This document shows, piece after piece, positions 17,257 to 26,867 of a stretch of DNA of 64,000 nucleotides. Position 1 is the first letter of the stretch, and each line of letters opens with the position of its first letter. The stretch is from positions 744,001 to 808,000 of the forward strand of contig NZ_CP102287.1 of assembly GCF_025151385.1 (NCBI RefSeq). Direction: 5' to 3'. The position numbers and the translations under genes are program-made. The stretch is from Hoylesella buccalis ATCC 35310. Its GTDB lineage: Bacteria; Bacteroidota; Bacteroidia; Bacteroidales; Bacteroidaceae. The notes under the pieces are model-generated. The model saw only the letters and a program-made list of their open reading frames with translations. It did not search any database and was not told the origin of the DNA.

Positions 17257-18084
17257 ATGAGAGTAGAGCTATACATGTCCAAGAAGGCAGCTGGCTGTCC
17301 CGATAATCAAGCTCATCTGTCGATGATTCAACAGTATCTTCAAAGATACGACGAGATAGAGCTGTCCCATGAGTTCCCCGACATCGTGCATGTTTTCGGG
17401 GCTTGGGATGCTTCGGCTCATAAGAAATTGGAACAATGCCACAGATTATTGATTCCAACAGTCTATTCTTCCTTGGGACAACTGGCTCCGTGGCATTTCA
17501 CAAAGCACCCGACTCCCACCCAAGTTTTGCGGATATCTGCTCAGAAACAAGCAACCCAACAGGCTTCGGCTCTCATCGTTTGGGGAGGAATTGAAAAGCA
17601 GGAAATGGAAAAGAGGAAATGGAATGAGCAAATCCACGTCATACCCAATGCCGTGACCACCTCCATGATCTCGCCCGAAGCAATGGCTCATGAAACGATG
17701 AAGCTGTATCAAGAAATCCTCGAGGCACACGACCGGCTGACACACCAACGCATCCAAGAGAAATTAAACATCTTTCCAAATGACGACAGTCCTGAAAAAG
17801 AGGTGTGCCAAGCCCTTCTCTATCTGCGTTATCAATATCACCGTCGCAACATCAAGAAACAGACATTGCAGGAACTGAACGATACGCTGAACAGCTTGGA
17901 ATACGATGAAGACGTGCTCAACGATATGCTTGAGCAACTCAACGAAGAACAATTCGCGGCTCGTATCATGCAGGTTTTGAGTGAAAATTACCAACTTACA
18001 GAAGGCTTCATGCCGTTAGACGCATTGAATGACAAACAAACTCAAAGAATAAGAGAGGCCATCAACCCAACAAGCAATATATAA
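17257..18084 (+). CDS. Glycosyltransferase-like protein lacking a catalytic C-terminal domain
   Basis: 275 residues. The first 135 resemble the N-terminal Rossmann half of GT4-type enzymes: FPDIVHVFGAWD, PTVYSSLGQLAPW, SALIVWGGIEKQEM and the boundary IHVIPNAVTTSM. After this point GT4 proteins have the donor-binding half with its EX7E motif. Here there is instead an all-helical, charged segment rich in Gln, Glu and Leu (about 145-265). It may therefore be a non-catalytic partner of the GT2 enzyme encoded 2 nt upstream. I do not recognise a named family for the helical part. Confidence 0.75.
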   Translation: MRVELYMSKKAAGCPDNQAHLSMIQQYLQRYDEIELSHEFPDIVHVFGAWDASAHKKLEQCHRLLIPTVYSSLGQLAPWHFTKHPTPTQVLRISAQKQATQQASALIVWGGIEKQEMEKRKWNEQIHVIPNAVTTSMISPEAMAHETMKLYQEILEAHDRLTHQRIQEKLNIFPNDDSPEKEVCQALLYLRYQYHRRNIKKQTLQELNDTLNSLEYDEDVLNDMLEQLNEEQFAARIMQVLSENYQLTEGFMPLDALNDKQTQRIREAINPTSNI

Positions 18085-18104
18085 TGAACGAAAGATAAAA
18101 ACAG

Positions 18105-20108
18105 ATGATGAATATGAAACATGAGGAAATTGAACAAGATTTGCGATACTTAGATTTGTTATCATTATCGTTTCCAACCATAGCTGATGCAAGTACAGAG
18201 ATCATTAACCTGCAAGCCATTCTCCATCTACCAAAGGGAACAGAGCATTTCATGGCAGACATTCATGGAGAAGACGAAGCTTTTCAACATGTATTGAAGA
18301 ACGCGTCAGGCAACATCAAGCGCAAGGTGAACGAGCTTTTCGGCAACTCACTTCGTGAAAGTGAGAAATGCGAGCTGTGCACACTTATCTATTATCCCGA
18401 GCAAAAACTCGAGTTGGTGAAAGCTACAGAGAAGGATATTTACGACTGGTATCACATCACACTCTACCAACTGGTGAAGGTATGCAGAGATGTTTCCAGC
18501 AAATACACGCGCTCAAAGGTTCGCAAGGCGCTGCCAAAGGAGTTTAGTTACATCATCCAAGAGTTGTTGCACGAGGACTCGCAGGTGAATGACAAGATGG
18601 CTTATTATCAAGTGATCATCGAAACCATCATCTCTACTGGAAGAGCTGACGATTTCATTATCGCCTTGGCCAACGTCATCCAGCGACTTGTTGTTGACCA
18701 ACTGCACATCCTTGGCGACATCTACGACCGAGGACCCGGTGCACACATCATCCTGGACTTCATGGAAAAGTATCACAATTGGGACATTCAATGGGGAAAC
18801 CACGACATTATCTGGATGGGAGCCAGCGCCGGAAACAATGCTTGTATCTGCAGCGTCATCCGTCTTTCGCTACGGTATGCCAACCTCGTTACACTGGAAG
18901 AAGGTTACGGCATCAACCTCGTTCCCTTGGCAACCTTTGCCATGGAGACCTATGGCGATGATCCATGCGAGGAATTCTACCCTCGTCTCACAGGTGGATC
19001 GAAAGAGATGGACGAGAAGACGCTCCGCCTCACAGCGCTGATGCACAAGGCCATTGCCATTATTCAATTCAAGGAAGAGGGCAAACTGTTTGAGAAACAT
19101 CCGGAATGGAAGATGCAAAACCGCGCACTGTTCAACAATATTGATTATGAAAAAGGAACCATTCTGCTGGATGGAAAAGAATATCCGCTGCATGGAAACA
19201 ACTTTCCTACCGTCGATCCAAAGCATCCAAATGAGTTGACTCCCGAGGAACAGGACTTGATGAACCGGCTGAACCATTCTTTCATGGTGAGTGAAAAGCT
19301 GCACAAGCACATCAAACTCTTGCTGCAACATGGCTGTATGTATGGCGTCTACAATGGCAACCTGCTCTTCCATGCCTCCATTCCATTGAACGAAGATGGT
19401 TCTTTGAAGGAGGTAGAAATATATCCAGGTAAGAAATACGCTGGTAAAGAACTGATGCACAATACGGGTATGATGATTCGTGCGGCGTTCCAGAACGACA
19501 CATGTAAAGAAGAACGTGAATACGCCATCGACTACTTTACTTACCTGTGGTGCGGACCAGACAGTCCTTTGTTTAACAAATCAAAGATGTCTACCTTCGA
19601 ACGATACTTCATTACCGACAAAGAGACGCACCATGAAGAGAAGGGCAACTATTTTAAATTGCGTGACCAAGAAACGACCGCCGACCGCATTTTGGATGCT
19701 TTCGGCGTGACGGGCGAGAACAGACACATCATCAACGGGCATGTCCCCGTGCATGTTACGAAGGGAGAGAACCCCATCAAGGCAAATGGTAAGTTGATTG
19801 TCATCGACGGAGGATTCTCACAAGCCTATCACAAGGAAACGGGTATCGCTGGCTATACGCTGGTTTATCACAGCCGTGGACTACAACTTGTTCAGCACGA
19901 ACCTTTCACCAGCACCAACGATGCCATCTTGCAGGGTACCGACATCGTAAGCACCACGCAGATTGTGGAGATGAGCAGCCACCGCATGCTGGTTTCCGAC
20001 ACGGACAAAGGTGCTGAGATTAAGCAACAAATCAAGGACCTCGAAGCACTACTATACGCCTACCGACACGGTTTCTTGAAAGAAAGAGACCGTCAGATGC
20101 GAAAATAA
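18105..20108 (+). CDS. fbp: Fructose-1,6-bisphosphatase, class III
   Basis: Gluconeogenic phosphatase converting fructose 1,6-bisphosphate to fructose 6-phosphate. 667 residues, the length expected of class III enzymes, which are unrelated to class I and use a calcineurin-like metallophosphatase core. Metal motifs: FMADIHGEDEAF (Asp52 and His54), GDIYDRGPG and WGNHDIIWMG. A second start, ATG 18108, is equally possible. It is last of the ftsE-to-fbp run and is followed by a strong terminator. Linkage to lysine synthesis has no obvious functional reason. Confidence 0.96.
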   Translation: MMNMKHEEIEQDLRYLDLLSLSFPTIADASTEIINLQAILHLPKGTEHFMADIHGEDEAFQHVLKNASGNIKRKVNELFGNSLRESEKCELCTLIYYPEQKLELVKATEKDIYDWYHITLYQLVKVCRDVSSKYTRSKVRKALPKEFSYIIQELLHEDSQVNDKMAYYQVIIETIISTGRADDFIIALANVIQRLVVDQLHILGDIYDRGPGAHIILDFMEKYHNWDIQWGNHDIIWMGASAGNNACICSVIRLSLRYANLVTLEEGYGINLVPLATFAMETYGDDPCEEFYPRLTGGSKEMDEKTLRLTALMHKAIAIIQFKEEGKLFEKHPEWKMQNRALFNNIDYEKGTILLDGKEYPLHGNNFPTVDPKHPNELTPEEQDLMNRLNHSFMVSEKLHKHIKLLLQHGCMYGVYNGNLLFHASIPLNEDGSLKEVEIYPGKKYAGKELMHNTGMMIRAAFQNDTCKEEREYAIDYFTYLWCGPDSPLFNKSKMSTFERYFITDKETHHEEKGNYFKLRDQETTADRILDAFGVTGENRHIINGHVPVHVTKGENPIKANGKLIVIDGGFSQAYHKETGIAGYTLVYHSRGLQLVQHEPFTSTNDAILQGTDIVSTTQIVEMSSHRMLVSDTDKGAEIKQQIKDLEALLYAYRHGFLKERDRQMRK

Positions 20109-20126
20109 AATGACTCTAAACTCGTA

Positions 20127-20158
20127 AAAACGCTCAACACTGTTGTTGAGCGTTTTTT
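20127..20158 (+). terminator. Strong intrinsic terminator after fbp
   Basis: Perfect 13-bp stem (20127-20139 with 20144-20156, arm AAAACGCTCAACA), 4-nt loop and TTTTTT at its 3' side. The A run on the left means it may also work for the convergent hutI transcript. Confidence 0.88.
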
Positions 20159-20225
20159 CGTCAAGAAAGGGGAACAGAGAAGAAGGCAAACGAACGGGTT
20201 TGAATCCAGAACATCTGCCAGTTTT

Positions 20226-21488
20226 CTACAAAACTGTTTGTGGAATGTACTCCTCGCCCCGCAAAAATATCCTGTCCACAATTGGTGTGGTGTAAGCATA
20301 AGGAATAAAGTCAACCGACGGGATGGGCTTTGTGATGTAAAAATTAGCAACCTTTCCCTTCGTGATAGAACCGTAATCCTTGCTCAATCCCATGGCATAC
20401 GCACTGTTCATAGTACCAGCATTGATGGCTTCTGCTGGTAAGAGACGCATCTTGATGCACGCCAAGGAAATGACAAACTTCATGTCGCCCGATGGTGTCG
20501 ACCCCGGATTGTAGTCGCTTGCCACCGCTAAAGGCAACCCCTCGTCAATGACTTTGCGCCCCAACGCAAACGGCATGTTCAAGAAGAACGATGTACCGGG
20601 AAGGGCGGTAGGCATGGTTTCGCTGCCACGTAGTGTCTCTATCGTTTCTGCGGTCATACTCTCGAGATGGTCTACCGATAGGGCATTGCATCTAACTCCT
20701 ACCTCTACCCCACCAGAGGACGCCAACTCGTCGGCATGTATCTTGCCTCTCATGCCATATTTTGCTCCAGCTTCAAGAATACGTGCGGTCTCTTCGGGCG
20801 TAAAGAAGCCCGTATCGCAGAACACATCAATGTATTCTGCCAAGTTTTCCTTGGCTACAGCGGGAATCATCTCACGGATTACCAAGTCGACATATTCACT
20901 TTGCTTGCCTGCATATTCGCGCGAAACAGCATGCGCACCTAAGAAAGTAGCAACGACCTTGAGCGGTGTCGTCTCTTTGATGCGCTTGATGACGCGCAAC
21001 ATCTTCAGTTCGTCAACGGTGTTCAAACCGTATCCACTCTTGATTTCTATGCACCCCGTTCCTTTTCGGATGACTTCGTCTACACGACGCATCGCCTGTT
21101 GGTACAGTTCGTCTTCGGACATGTCGTGCAACTTGTCGGCAGAATTGAGGATGCCACCACCGCGTTTGGCGATTTCGGCATAGCTCAAGCCACGTATCTT
21201 GTCTACAAACTCCTGCTCACGACTCCCTGCAAAGACAATGTGTGTGTGCGAATCGCACCACGAGGGCAGCACACTTCCGCCTTTGGCATCTATCTGCTGT
21301 ACATCAGAAGGAAGGTTGCATTTCGCTAAATCGCTCATGGCACCATACGAATGGATGCGTCCGTCCTCGACATAGAGAAAGGCATTCGCTATCGTTTCGA
21401 GCTGCGCCATCTCCTTACCCTCCAATCGTAGCTTGTCTGTGGGTTGGATGCCTGCCAGAAAAGCAATGTTGGTTACTAAAAGTTTCAT
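20226..21488 (-). CDS. hutI: Imidazolonepropionase
   Basis: Hydrolyses 4-imidazolone-5-propionate to N-formimino-glutamate, the third step of histidine breakdown. 420 residues from ATG 21486-21488; four extra upstream codons begin with TTG and are unlikely. Amidohydrolase motifs: the metal site SHTHIVFAG, GTGCIEIKSGYGLN, ATFLGAHAVS, GKIHADELASSGGVE and VASDYNPGSTP. It is last of the ftcD-hutU-hutH-hutI operon. Its start codon lies only 19 nt beyond a hairpin terminator that follows hutH, so its expression may depend on read-through. Confidence 0.96.
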   Translation of the reverse strand: MKLLVTNIAFLAGIQPTDKLRLEGKEMAQLETIANAFLYVEDGRIHSYGAMSDLAKCNLPSDVQQIDAKGGSVLPSWCDSHTHIVFAGSREQEFVDKIRGLSYAEIAKRGGGILNSADKLHDMSEDELYQQAMRRVDEVIRKGTGCIEIKSGYGLNTVDELKMLRVIKRIKETTPLKVVATFLGAHAVSREYAGKQSEYVDLVIREMIPAVAKENLAEYIDVFCDTGFFTPEETARILEAGAKYGMRGKIHADELASSGGVEVGVRCNALSVDHLESMTAETIETLRGSETMPTALPGTSFFLNMPFALGRKVIDEGLPLAVASDYNPGSTPSGDMKFVISLACIKMRLLPAEAINAGTMNSAYAMGLSKDYGSITKGKVANFYITKPIPSVDFIPYAYTTPIVDRIFLRGEEYIPQTVL

Positions 21489-21500
21489 ATCATGTAACAA

Positions 21501-21540
21501 AATGAAAATCCCACTCCTCCTGTCCGAAGAGAGTGGGATT
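21501..21540 (-). terminator. Hairpin terminator between hutH and hutI
   Basis: AATCCCACTC (21507-21516) pairs perfectly with 21531-21540, with a 14-nt loop. On the minus strand the stem runs into TTTTCATTTTG. It starts 7 nt after the hutH stop and ends 13-19 nt before the hutI start, so it probably reduces hutI transcription. Confidence 0.7.
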
Positions 21541-21546
21541 GATGAT

Positions 21547-23022
21547 TTATTTCCTTAAAAATTCTACCGATTGCGCAATGTGTGGCGACATAAACTCATC
21601 GTTTTCGATGAATGGTACCACCTTGCGATAAGCCGCATAGATAGCCTCAATGGCTGGCGACGACTTCAATGGGCGACGGAACTCGAGTGCTTGGGCTGCA
21701 TTGAACAGCTCGATAGCTAACACTCGCTCGGTGTTGAGCACTACCTGATACAACTTTGTGGCTGCATTGGCACCCATACTTACATGGTCTTCCTGCCCCT
21801 GCGACGACGGAATGCTGTCGACCGAAGCTGGCGTGCAGTACATCTTGCTTTGACTGACAATAGAAGCAGCGGCATATTGTGGTATCATGAACCCACTGTT
21901 AAGACCGGGCTTTGCCACCAAGAAGCTGGGCAGATTGCGCGTACCCGAAATCAACTTATAGATTCGTCGCTCGGAGATGTTGCTCAATTCGCACAGGGCA
22001 ATTGCCAAAAAGTCCATAGGTTGGGCGATAGGCTCGCCATGGAAGTTGCCTGCAGAGATCACCAAGTCGTCGTCAGGACAAACAGTTGGGTTGTCAGTTG
22101 CCGCATTCAACTCTATTTCAATGACCGATCGCACATAAGCCAACGTGTCTTTTGATGCGCCATGCACCTGTGGCATACAACGGAACGAATAGGGATCTTG
22201 CACGTTCACCTTTGGTTGCTTGATGAGTTCACTGCCCTCTAACAGCTCTCGAATATGTGCAGCGGTGTCTATCTGTCCCTTGTGTGGACGGACAGCATGC
22301 ACGGCATGCGTGAATGGTTCGATACGTCCGTCGTAGGCTTCCAATGACATTACGCCAATCTTGTCTGCCCAATCACAGAGACGCTCGCTCTGCAACACTG
22401 CCCAAACGGCATAAGCGTTCATGTTCTGCGTACCGTTGAGCAGGGCAAGTCCTTCTTTGGAAGCCAACTGTATAGGTTCCCAGTTCATCTTTTGCAATAA
22501 CGCCTTGCCGCTCATTCGTTCACCTTTATACTCTACCTCGCCCATTCCTAACAGTGGCAAGCAAAGGTGAGCCAACGGAACGAGGTCGCCCGATGCACCC
22601 AGTGAGCCTTGCGTATAGACCACGGGATAAATATCATTGTTGAAGAAGTCAATCAATCGCTCAACTGTCTCTACCTGACAGCCAGAATAGCCATAACTCA
22701 AAGACTGCGCTTTGAGAAAGAGCATAATCTTTACAATGTCATTTGGCACCCTGCTGCCCACGCCGCAAGCGTGCGACATGATGAGGTTTACTTGCAACTG
22801 AGCCAGCCGGTCTTTGTCTACCGACACGTTGCACAATGAACCGAAGCCTGTGGTAACGCCATAAATAGGAACGTCCGACTCGGCAATTTTCTTGTCTAAA
22901 TATTTGCGACAGCGCACAATTCGTTGACGTGCGTCATCAGATAATTCTAAAGTAGCATGGTTTTCTAAAATCGCTCCCACCTCTTCAATCGTGAGGTGTG
23001 CTGCGCTAATTTTGTGTATCAT
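21547..23022 (-). CDS. hutH: Histidine ammonia-lyase
   Basis: Converts L-histidine to trans-urocanate and ammonia, the first step of histidine use. 491 residues. The self-forming MIO cofactor comes from Ala143-Ser144-Gly145 in TQGSLGASGDLVPLAHL. Also present are the active-site Tyr loop (VPIYGVTTGFGSL), LLNGTQNMNAY, QDPYSFRCMPQVHGA and SSQGQEDHVSMGANAA. Length and motifs are normal. It is third in the operon, after hutU, with an 82-nt gap that contains a hairpin. Confidence 0.97.
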   Translation of the reverse strand: MIHKISAAHLTIEEVGAILENHATLELSDDARQRIVRCRKYLDKKIAESDVPIYGVTTGFGSLCNVSVDKDRLAQLQVNLIMSHACGVGSRVPNDIVKIMLFLKAQSLSYGYSGCQVETVERLIDFFNNDIYPVVYTQGSLGASGDLVPLAHLCLPLLGMGEVEYKGERMSGKALLQKMNWEPIQLASKEGLALLNGTQNMNAYAVWAVLQSERLCDWADKIGVMSLEAYDGRIEPFTHAVHAVRPHKGQIDTAAHIRELLEGSELIKQPKVNVQDPYSFRCMPQVHGASKDTLAYVRSVIEIELNAATDNPTVCPDDDLVISAGNFHGEPIAQPMDFLAIALCELSNISERRIYKLISGTRNLPSFLVAKPGLNSGFMIPQYAAASIVSQSKMYCTPASVDSIPSSQGQEDHVSMGANAATKLYQVVLNTERVLAIELFNAAQALEFRRPLKSSPAIEAIYAAYRKVVPFIENDEFMSPHIAQSVEFLRK

Positions 23023-23040
23023 AGTGTGATTGTTAATGTG

Positions 23041-23096
23041 CCAAGTCGCAATGCCTCTCGTTCAAAGAAGTGTTTAGCGTGAAGCACTGCGACTGG
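23041..23096 (-). other. Imperfect hairpin between hutU and hutH
   Basis: CCAAGTCGCAATGC (23041-23054) pairs with GCACTGCGACTGG (23084-23096) with one bulged base and one G-U pair. No T run follows on the minus strand, so it is more likely an mRNA processing or stabilising stem than a terminator. Confidence 0.5.
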
Positions 23097-23104
23097 ACGT
23101 TGAT

Positions 23105-25102
23105 TTAGAAGTTAAGTTTCTCTATTTCGCTATCATCCACGAAGTTGGGTAAGGTTACCTTCAAGCCGGGAGTGCGTTCCATTTCTCGTTGAATGGCATC
23201 GATAGAACCCTTGTTGCGAGCCCAGCTACGGCGTGCGATACCGTTGTTGACATCCCACAGAAGCATCTCGCGGATGTGGCGATTCGCATCTTCGCTGCCA
23301 TCGACCACCATACCGAAGCCGCCATTGATTACTTCGCCCCAGCCTACGCCGCCACCGTTGTGAATGGAAACCCATGTGGCACCACGGAAAGCGTCGCCGA
23401 TGACATTTTGAATGGCCATGTCGGCACAGAATTGCGAACCGTCGTAGATATTACTGGTTTCACGGAAAGGAGAGTCCGTACCAGAGACATCGTGATGATC
23501 ACGACCAAGGACAACGGGCTGACTGATTTCGCCTTTGCGCACTGCCTCGTTGAATGCCAACGCTATCTTGGTTCTGCCCACACTGTCTGCATAGAGGATG
23601 CGAGCCTGAGAGCCTACAACCAAATGATTCTTGCCAGCTTCCTTAATCCAATGGATGTTGTCATCCAACTGACCGATAATATCTTTTGTGGCAGTTTTTC
23701 TCATTTCTTCCAGCACCTCAGTTGCCAAGCGGTCGGTTACCTCCAAATCCTTCGGGTCGCACGATGAGCATACCCAACGGAATGGACCGAAACCATAATC
23801 GAAGAACATCGGTCCCATGATATCCTGCACATACGAAGGATAACGGAACTTACCGTCCTTGCGAAGGATGTCAGCACCTGCACGACTTGCCTCCAAGAGG
23901 AAGGCATTGCCGTAATCGAAGAAGTACATTCCCTTTGCGGTGAGCTTGTTGATGGCATCTACCTGACGGCGCAATGACGCCCGAACCTTTTCCTTGAACT
24001 GCTCGGGAGCTTCCGCCATCATGCGATTAGACTCCTCCAAGCTCATGCCTACTGGATAATAACCACCTGCCCAAGGGTTGTGCAAAGATGTTTGGTCGCT
24101 ACCCAAGTCCACACGGATATTCTCTTCGGCAAGGCGTTCCCACAGGTCAACGATGTTACCAACATATGCCATGGACACCACGCGCTTTTCTTCGACAGCT
24201 TTTCGGATAGCAGGTATCAGTTCGTCAAGATTGTCGTGTAGTTCATCTACCCATCCTTGTTCGTATCGTTTGTTAGCTGCCAAGGGGTTGATTTCAGCAG
24301 TCACACTCACCACGCCAGCGATGTTGCCAGCCTTTGGCTGTGCGCCCGACATGCCGCCAAGACCTGCCGTGACAAACAGTTTCATGTTGTCGCCACCTAC
24401 CTTGCGTGCCGCATTGAGCACAGTAATGGTAGTGCCATGCACAATTCCCTGTGGACCAATATACATATACGAGCCTGCGGTCATCTGTCCGTACTGACTC
24501 ACACCGAGTGCATTGTCTCTCTCCCAATCGTCCTGCTTAGAGTAATTGGGAATCACCATACCGTTCGTCACCACCACTCGTGGCGCATCCTTATGCGAAG
24601 GGAATAAACCAAGCGGATGACCAGAGTACATCACCAATGTTTGCTCGTCTGTCATCTCGCTGAGATACTTCATCACAAGTCGATACTGCGCCCAGTTTTG
24701 GAACACGGCGCCGTTGCCTCCGTAGGTAATCAGTTCGTGTGGATGTTGCGCTACTGCTTTATCCAAGTTGTTTTGTATCATCATCATGATAGCGGCAGCC
24801 TGCTTGCATTTGTGTGGATATTCGTCAATGTGACGAGCGTGCATATCATACGTAGGACGGAAACGATACATATAGATACGTCCATAAGTCTTCAACTCGT
24901 CCAAAAACTCTGGTGCCAATGTGGCATGAAACTTCTTTGGGAAGTAACGCAATGCGTTGCGCAATGCCAACTTCTTTTCTTCTGGTGTAAGAATGTCTTT
25001 TCTCTTAGGTGCATGGTTCACCGTATGGTCATACGGTTGTGGGTCGGGTAAGGTGTTAGGAATACCTGCCCGAATGTCCGCTATGAATTCTTCGTGCGTC
25101 AT
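23105..25102 (-). CDS. hutU: Urocanate hydratase
   Basis: Adds water to urocanate to give 4-imidazolone-5-propionate, using tightly bound NAD. 665 residues, about 110 longer than the classical 556-residue enzyme, as in other Bacteroidetes members. Key motifs: the NAD-binding TAGLGGMSGAQPKAGNIAGV, LGSDQTSLHNPWAGGYYPVG, the conserved Cys region FRWVCSSCDPKDLEVTD, RDHHDVSGTDSPFRET, and the Gly-rich HNGGGVGWGEVINGGFGMV. It is second gene of the operon, starting 19 nt after ftcD. Confidence 0.97.
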   Translation of the reverse strand: MTHEEFIADIRAGIPNTLPDPQPYDHTVNHAPKRKDILTPEEKKLALRNALRYFPKKFHATLAPEFLDELKTYGRIYMYRFRPTYDMHARHIDEYPHKCKQAAAIMMMIQNNLDKAVAQHPHELITYGGNGAVFQNWAQYRLVMKYLSEMTDEQTLVMYSGHPLGLFPSHKDAPRVVVTNGMVIPNYSKQDDWERDNALGVSQYGQMTAGSYMYIGPQGIVHGTTITVLNAARKVGGDNMKLFVTAGLGGMSGAQPKAGNIAGVVSVTAEINPLAANKRYEQGWVDELHDNLDELIPAIRKAVEEKRVVSMAYVGNIVDLWERLAEENIRVDLGSDQTSLHNPWAGGYYPVGMSLEESNRMMAEAPEQFKEKVRASLRRQVDAINKLTAKGMYFFDYGNAFLLEASRAGADILRKDGKFRYPSYVQDIMGPMFFDYGFGPFRWVCSSCDPKDLEVTDRLATEVLEEMRKTATKDIIGQLDDNIHWIKEAGKNHLVVGSQARILYADSVGRTKIALAFNEAVRKGEISQPVVLGRDHHDVSGTDSPFRETSNIYDGSQFCADMAIQNVIGDAFRGATWVSIHNGGGVGWGEVINGGFGMVVDGSEDANRHIREMLLWDVNNGIARRSWARNKGSIDAIQREMERTPGLKVTLPNFVDDSEIEKLNF

Positions 25103-25121
25103 TTTCTTTATCTTTAAGGTC

Positions 25122-26825
25122 TTATAATTTACTTTCTACTATTTTCATAATCTCTACTTCGGCTTGGTTTGCCTTGTCAATGAGTTGGTTAGCCTCGCCC
25201 ACCAACTGGTCAGCTACCTCACGATTTTTCAGTCCAGAGGCGTTAATCTTAACATTGAGTCCTGCTCCCAAAACGGCAGCACGGGCAGCCAACACGCCCA
25301 CACCAGCATCCGAAATGCTGTTGGGGTTGCCTTCTTGTGCCATCGCCTTACAGAGTTCAAACACTTTATAGGCAGCCTTCATGGTGTGAAGAGGTACCTG
25401 TGTGGCATAAAGAGTAGCTTCTTGAATTGCTGCGGAACGGGCAGCTTTGTCCTCGTCCGTCTTCTTAGGCAAGCCAAAGGCAGCCATGATGCGGTTGAAA
25501 GCCTCGGTATCTTCGTCGACAAGGTGCATCAGCTCTACCTTGATTTCCTGTCCTTTGTCTGCCCAGTTGCTGAACTCTTCCCAGCGATCGTCCCATCCTG
25601 CCTTGTGACTTGACAGGTTGGCAACCATCGTTCCCAAGGTAGCACCTAATGCACCCATATAAGCGGAGATGGTTCCACCACCGGGAGCGGGAGACTCGCG
25701 CGAAGTCTCATCGGCAAACTCCTTCACGGTAAGGTCTATCAGTTTGGCTTTCTTGTTATCGTCCTCCAACAAGTATTCAATGACCTTCTCACGAGGATTG
25801 AACGGTTTGAGGTCGTCCAATCCCATCGACTTGATAGCGATGGTCAAGATATCCTCTTCAGGAATACCAGTAGAGCGGTTCTGTTTCCGCAAGAAGTACT
25901 TGCCTGCATCTATCAATGTACGTTTAGGAACCAGTCCTACTATCTCCGTTCCCGTGACACGGATGCCTCGGTTCTGCGCACAACGGCAAACCTCATCAAA
26001 GGCAACGTGCAATGGAGTGGCGTTGATATCCGTGATATTCATAGATACCTGCGCAATGGCGTATTCGTCAATATACCACCCAATCGCCTTTGTCCCTTTC
26101 AAGGTACCCGGAATCATGATGGTTTTGCCATGCTCATCCTTCATGGGCTTACCCACAGGAGAGTTGCCCTCTCGGCGTGGACGTCCCTTCTCACGCACGT
26201 CAAAAGCAATGGCATTGGCGCGACGCGTAGAGGTTGTATTGAGGTTGAAATTGGTAGCAATCAGAAAGTCACGTGCGCCTACGGCAGTACATCCTGTGCG
26301 TGCCACACCTTCGTCAAAGGGGCGAGCACCAAAGTCGGGTGCCTTGGCAGGGTCATTCATCTTCTCTGGCAGTGCCTCGTATTCTCCTGCACGGCAAACA
26401 GCCAAGTTCTTACGCTCTGGCGTCCGTGCAGCAGCCTCGTAACAATAACAAGGTACGTTGAGTTCGTTGGCGATTCGCTCTGCCAACTGCTGTGCGAGTT
26501 TTGCACATTCTTCCAATGTAATGCCAGCCACTGGGATAAGTGGACAAACGTCTGTGGCACCCATTCGTGGATGCGCTCCATGGTGATTGCGCATATCAAT
26601 GAGCTGGGCTGCCTTTTTCACGGCTTGGAATGCAGCTTCTAATACATTATCGGGCGAACCGACAAACGTCACCACCGTTCTATTGGTAGCCTCACCCGGG
26701 TCTACATCTAAAAGTTTAACACCCTTCACGCGCTCAATCTCATCTGTAATTTGCTTGATTACATGCATGTTGCGACCCTCGCTAAAATTAGGGACGCACT
26801 CTACGATTTGTTGTTTTTGTGTCAT
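25122..26825 (-). CDS. ftcD: Bifunctional glutamate formimidoyltransferase / formimidoyltetrahydrofolate cyclodeaminase
   Basis: Moves the formimino group of N-formimino-glutamate to tetrahydrofolate and then releases ammonia to form methenyl-THF, feeding histidine carbon into the one-carbon pool. 567 residues from ATG 26823-26825; an upstream extension lacks conservation and overlaps the promoter. The transferase half is about residues 1-330 (IVECVPNFSEGRN, NHHGAHPRMGATDVCPLIPV) and the cyclodeaminase half about 365-567 (SPAPGGGTISAYMGALGATL). Fused as in vertebrates, whereas many bacteria split the two. First gene of the hut operon; it replaces hutG or hutF, so the route is the THF-linked one. 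Confidence 0.95.
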   Translation of the reverse strand: MTQKQQIVECVPNFSEGRNMHVIKQITDEIERVKGVKLLDVDPGEATNRTVVTFVGSPDNVLEAAFQAVKKAAQLIDMRNHHGAHPRMGATDVCPLIPVAGITLEECAKLAQQLAERIANELNVPCYCYEAAARTPERKNLAVCRAGEYEALPEKMNDPAKAPDFGARPFDEGVARTGCTAVGARDFLIATNFNLNTTSTRRANAIAFDVREKGRPRREGNSPVGKPMKDEHGKTIMIPGTLKGTKAIGWYIDEYAIAQVSMNITDINATPLHVAFDEVCRCAQNRGIRVTGTEIVGLVPKRTLIDAGKYFLRKQNRSTGIPEEDILTIAIKSMGLDDLKPFNPREKVIEYLLEDDNKKAKLIDLTVKEFADETSRESPAPGGGTISAYMGALGATLGTMVANLSSHKAGWDDRWEEFSNWADKGQEIKVELMHLVDEDTEAFNRIMAAFGLPKKTDEDKAARSAAIQEATLYATQVPLHTMKAAYKVFELCKAMAQEGNPNSISDAGVGVLAARAAVLGAGLNVKINASGLKNREVADQLVGEANQLIDKANQAEVEIMKIVESKL

Positions 26826-26867
26826 TTTTAATATGATTAGGTTTAAGTTGTTTTTCGTTTGATGGGG

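Noticed and set aside
25669..26442. 257-codon plus-strand frame across ftcD
   Set aside because: It is antisense to the highly conserved ftcD coding sequence, without domain similarity or promoter.
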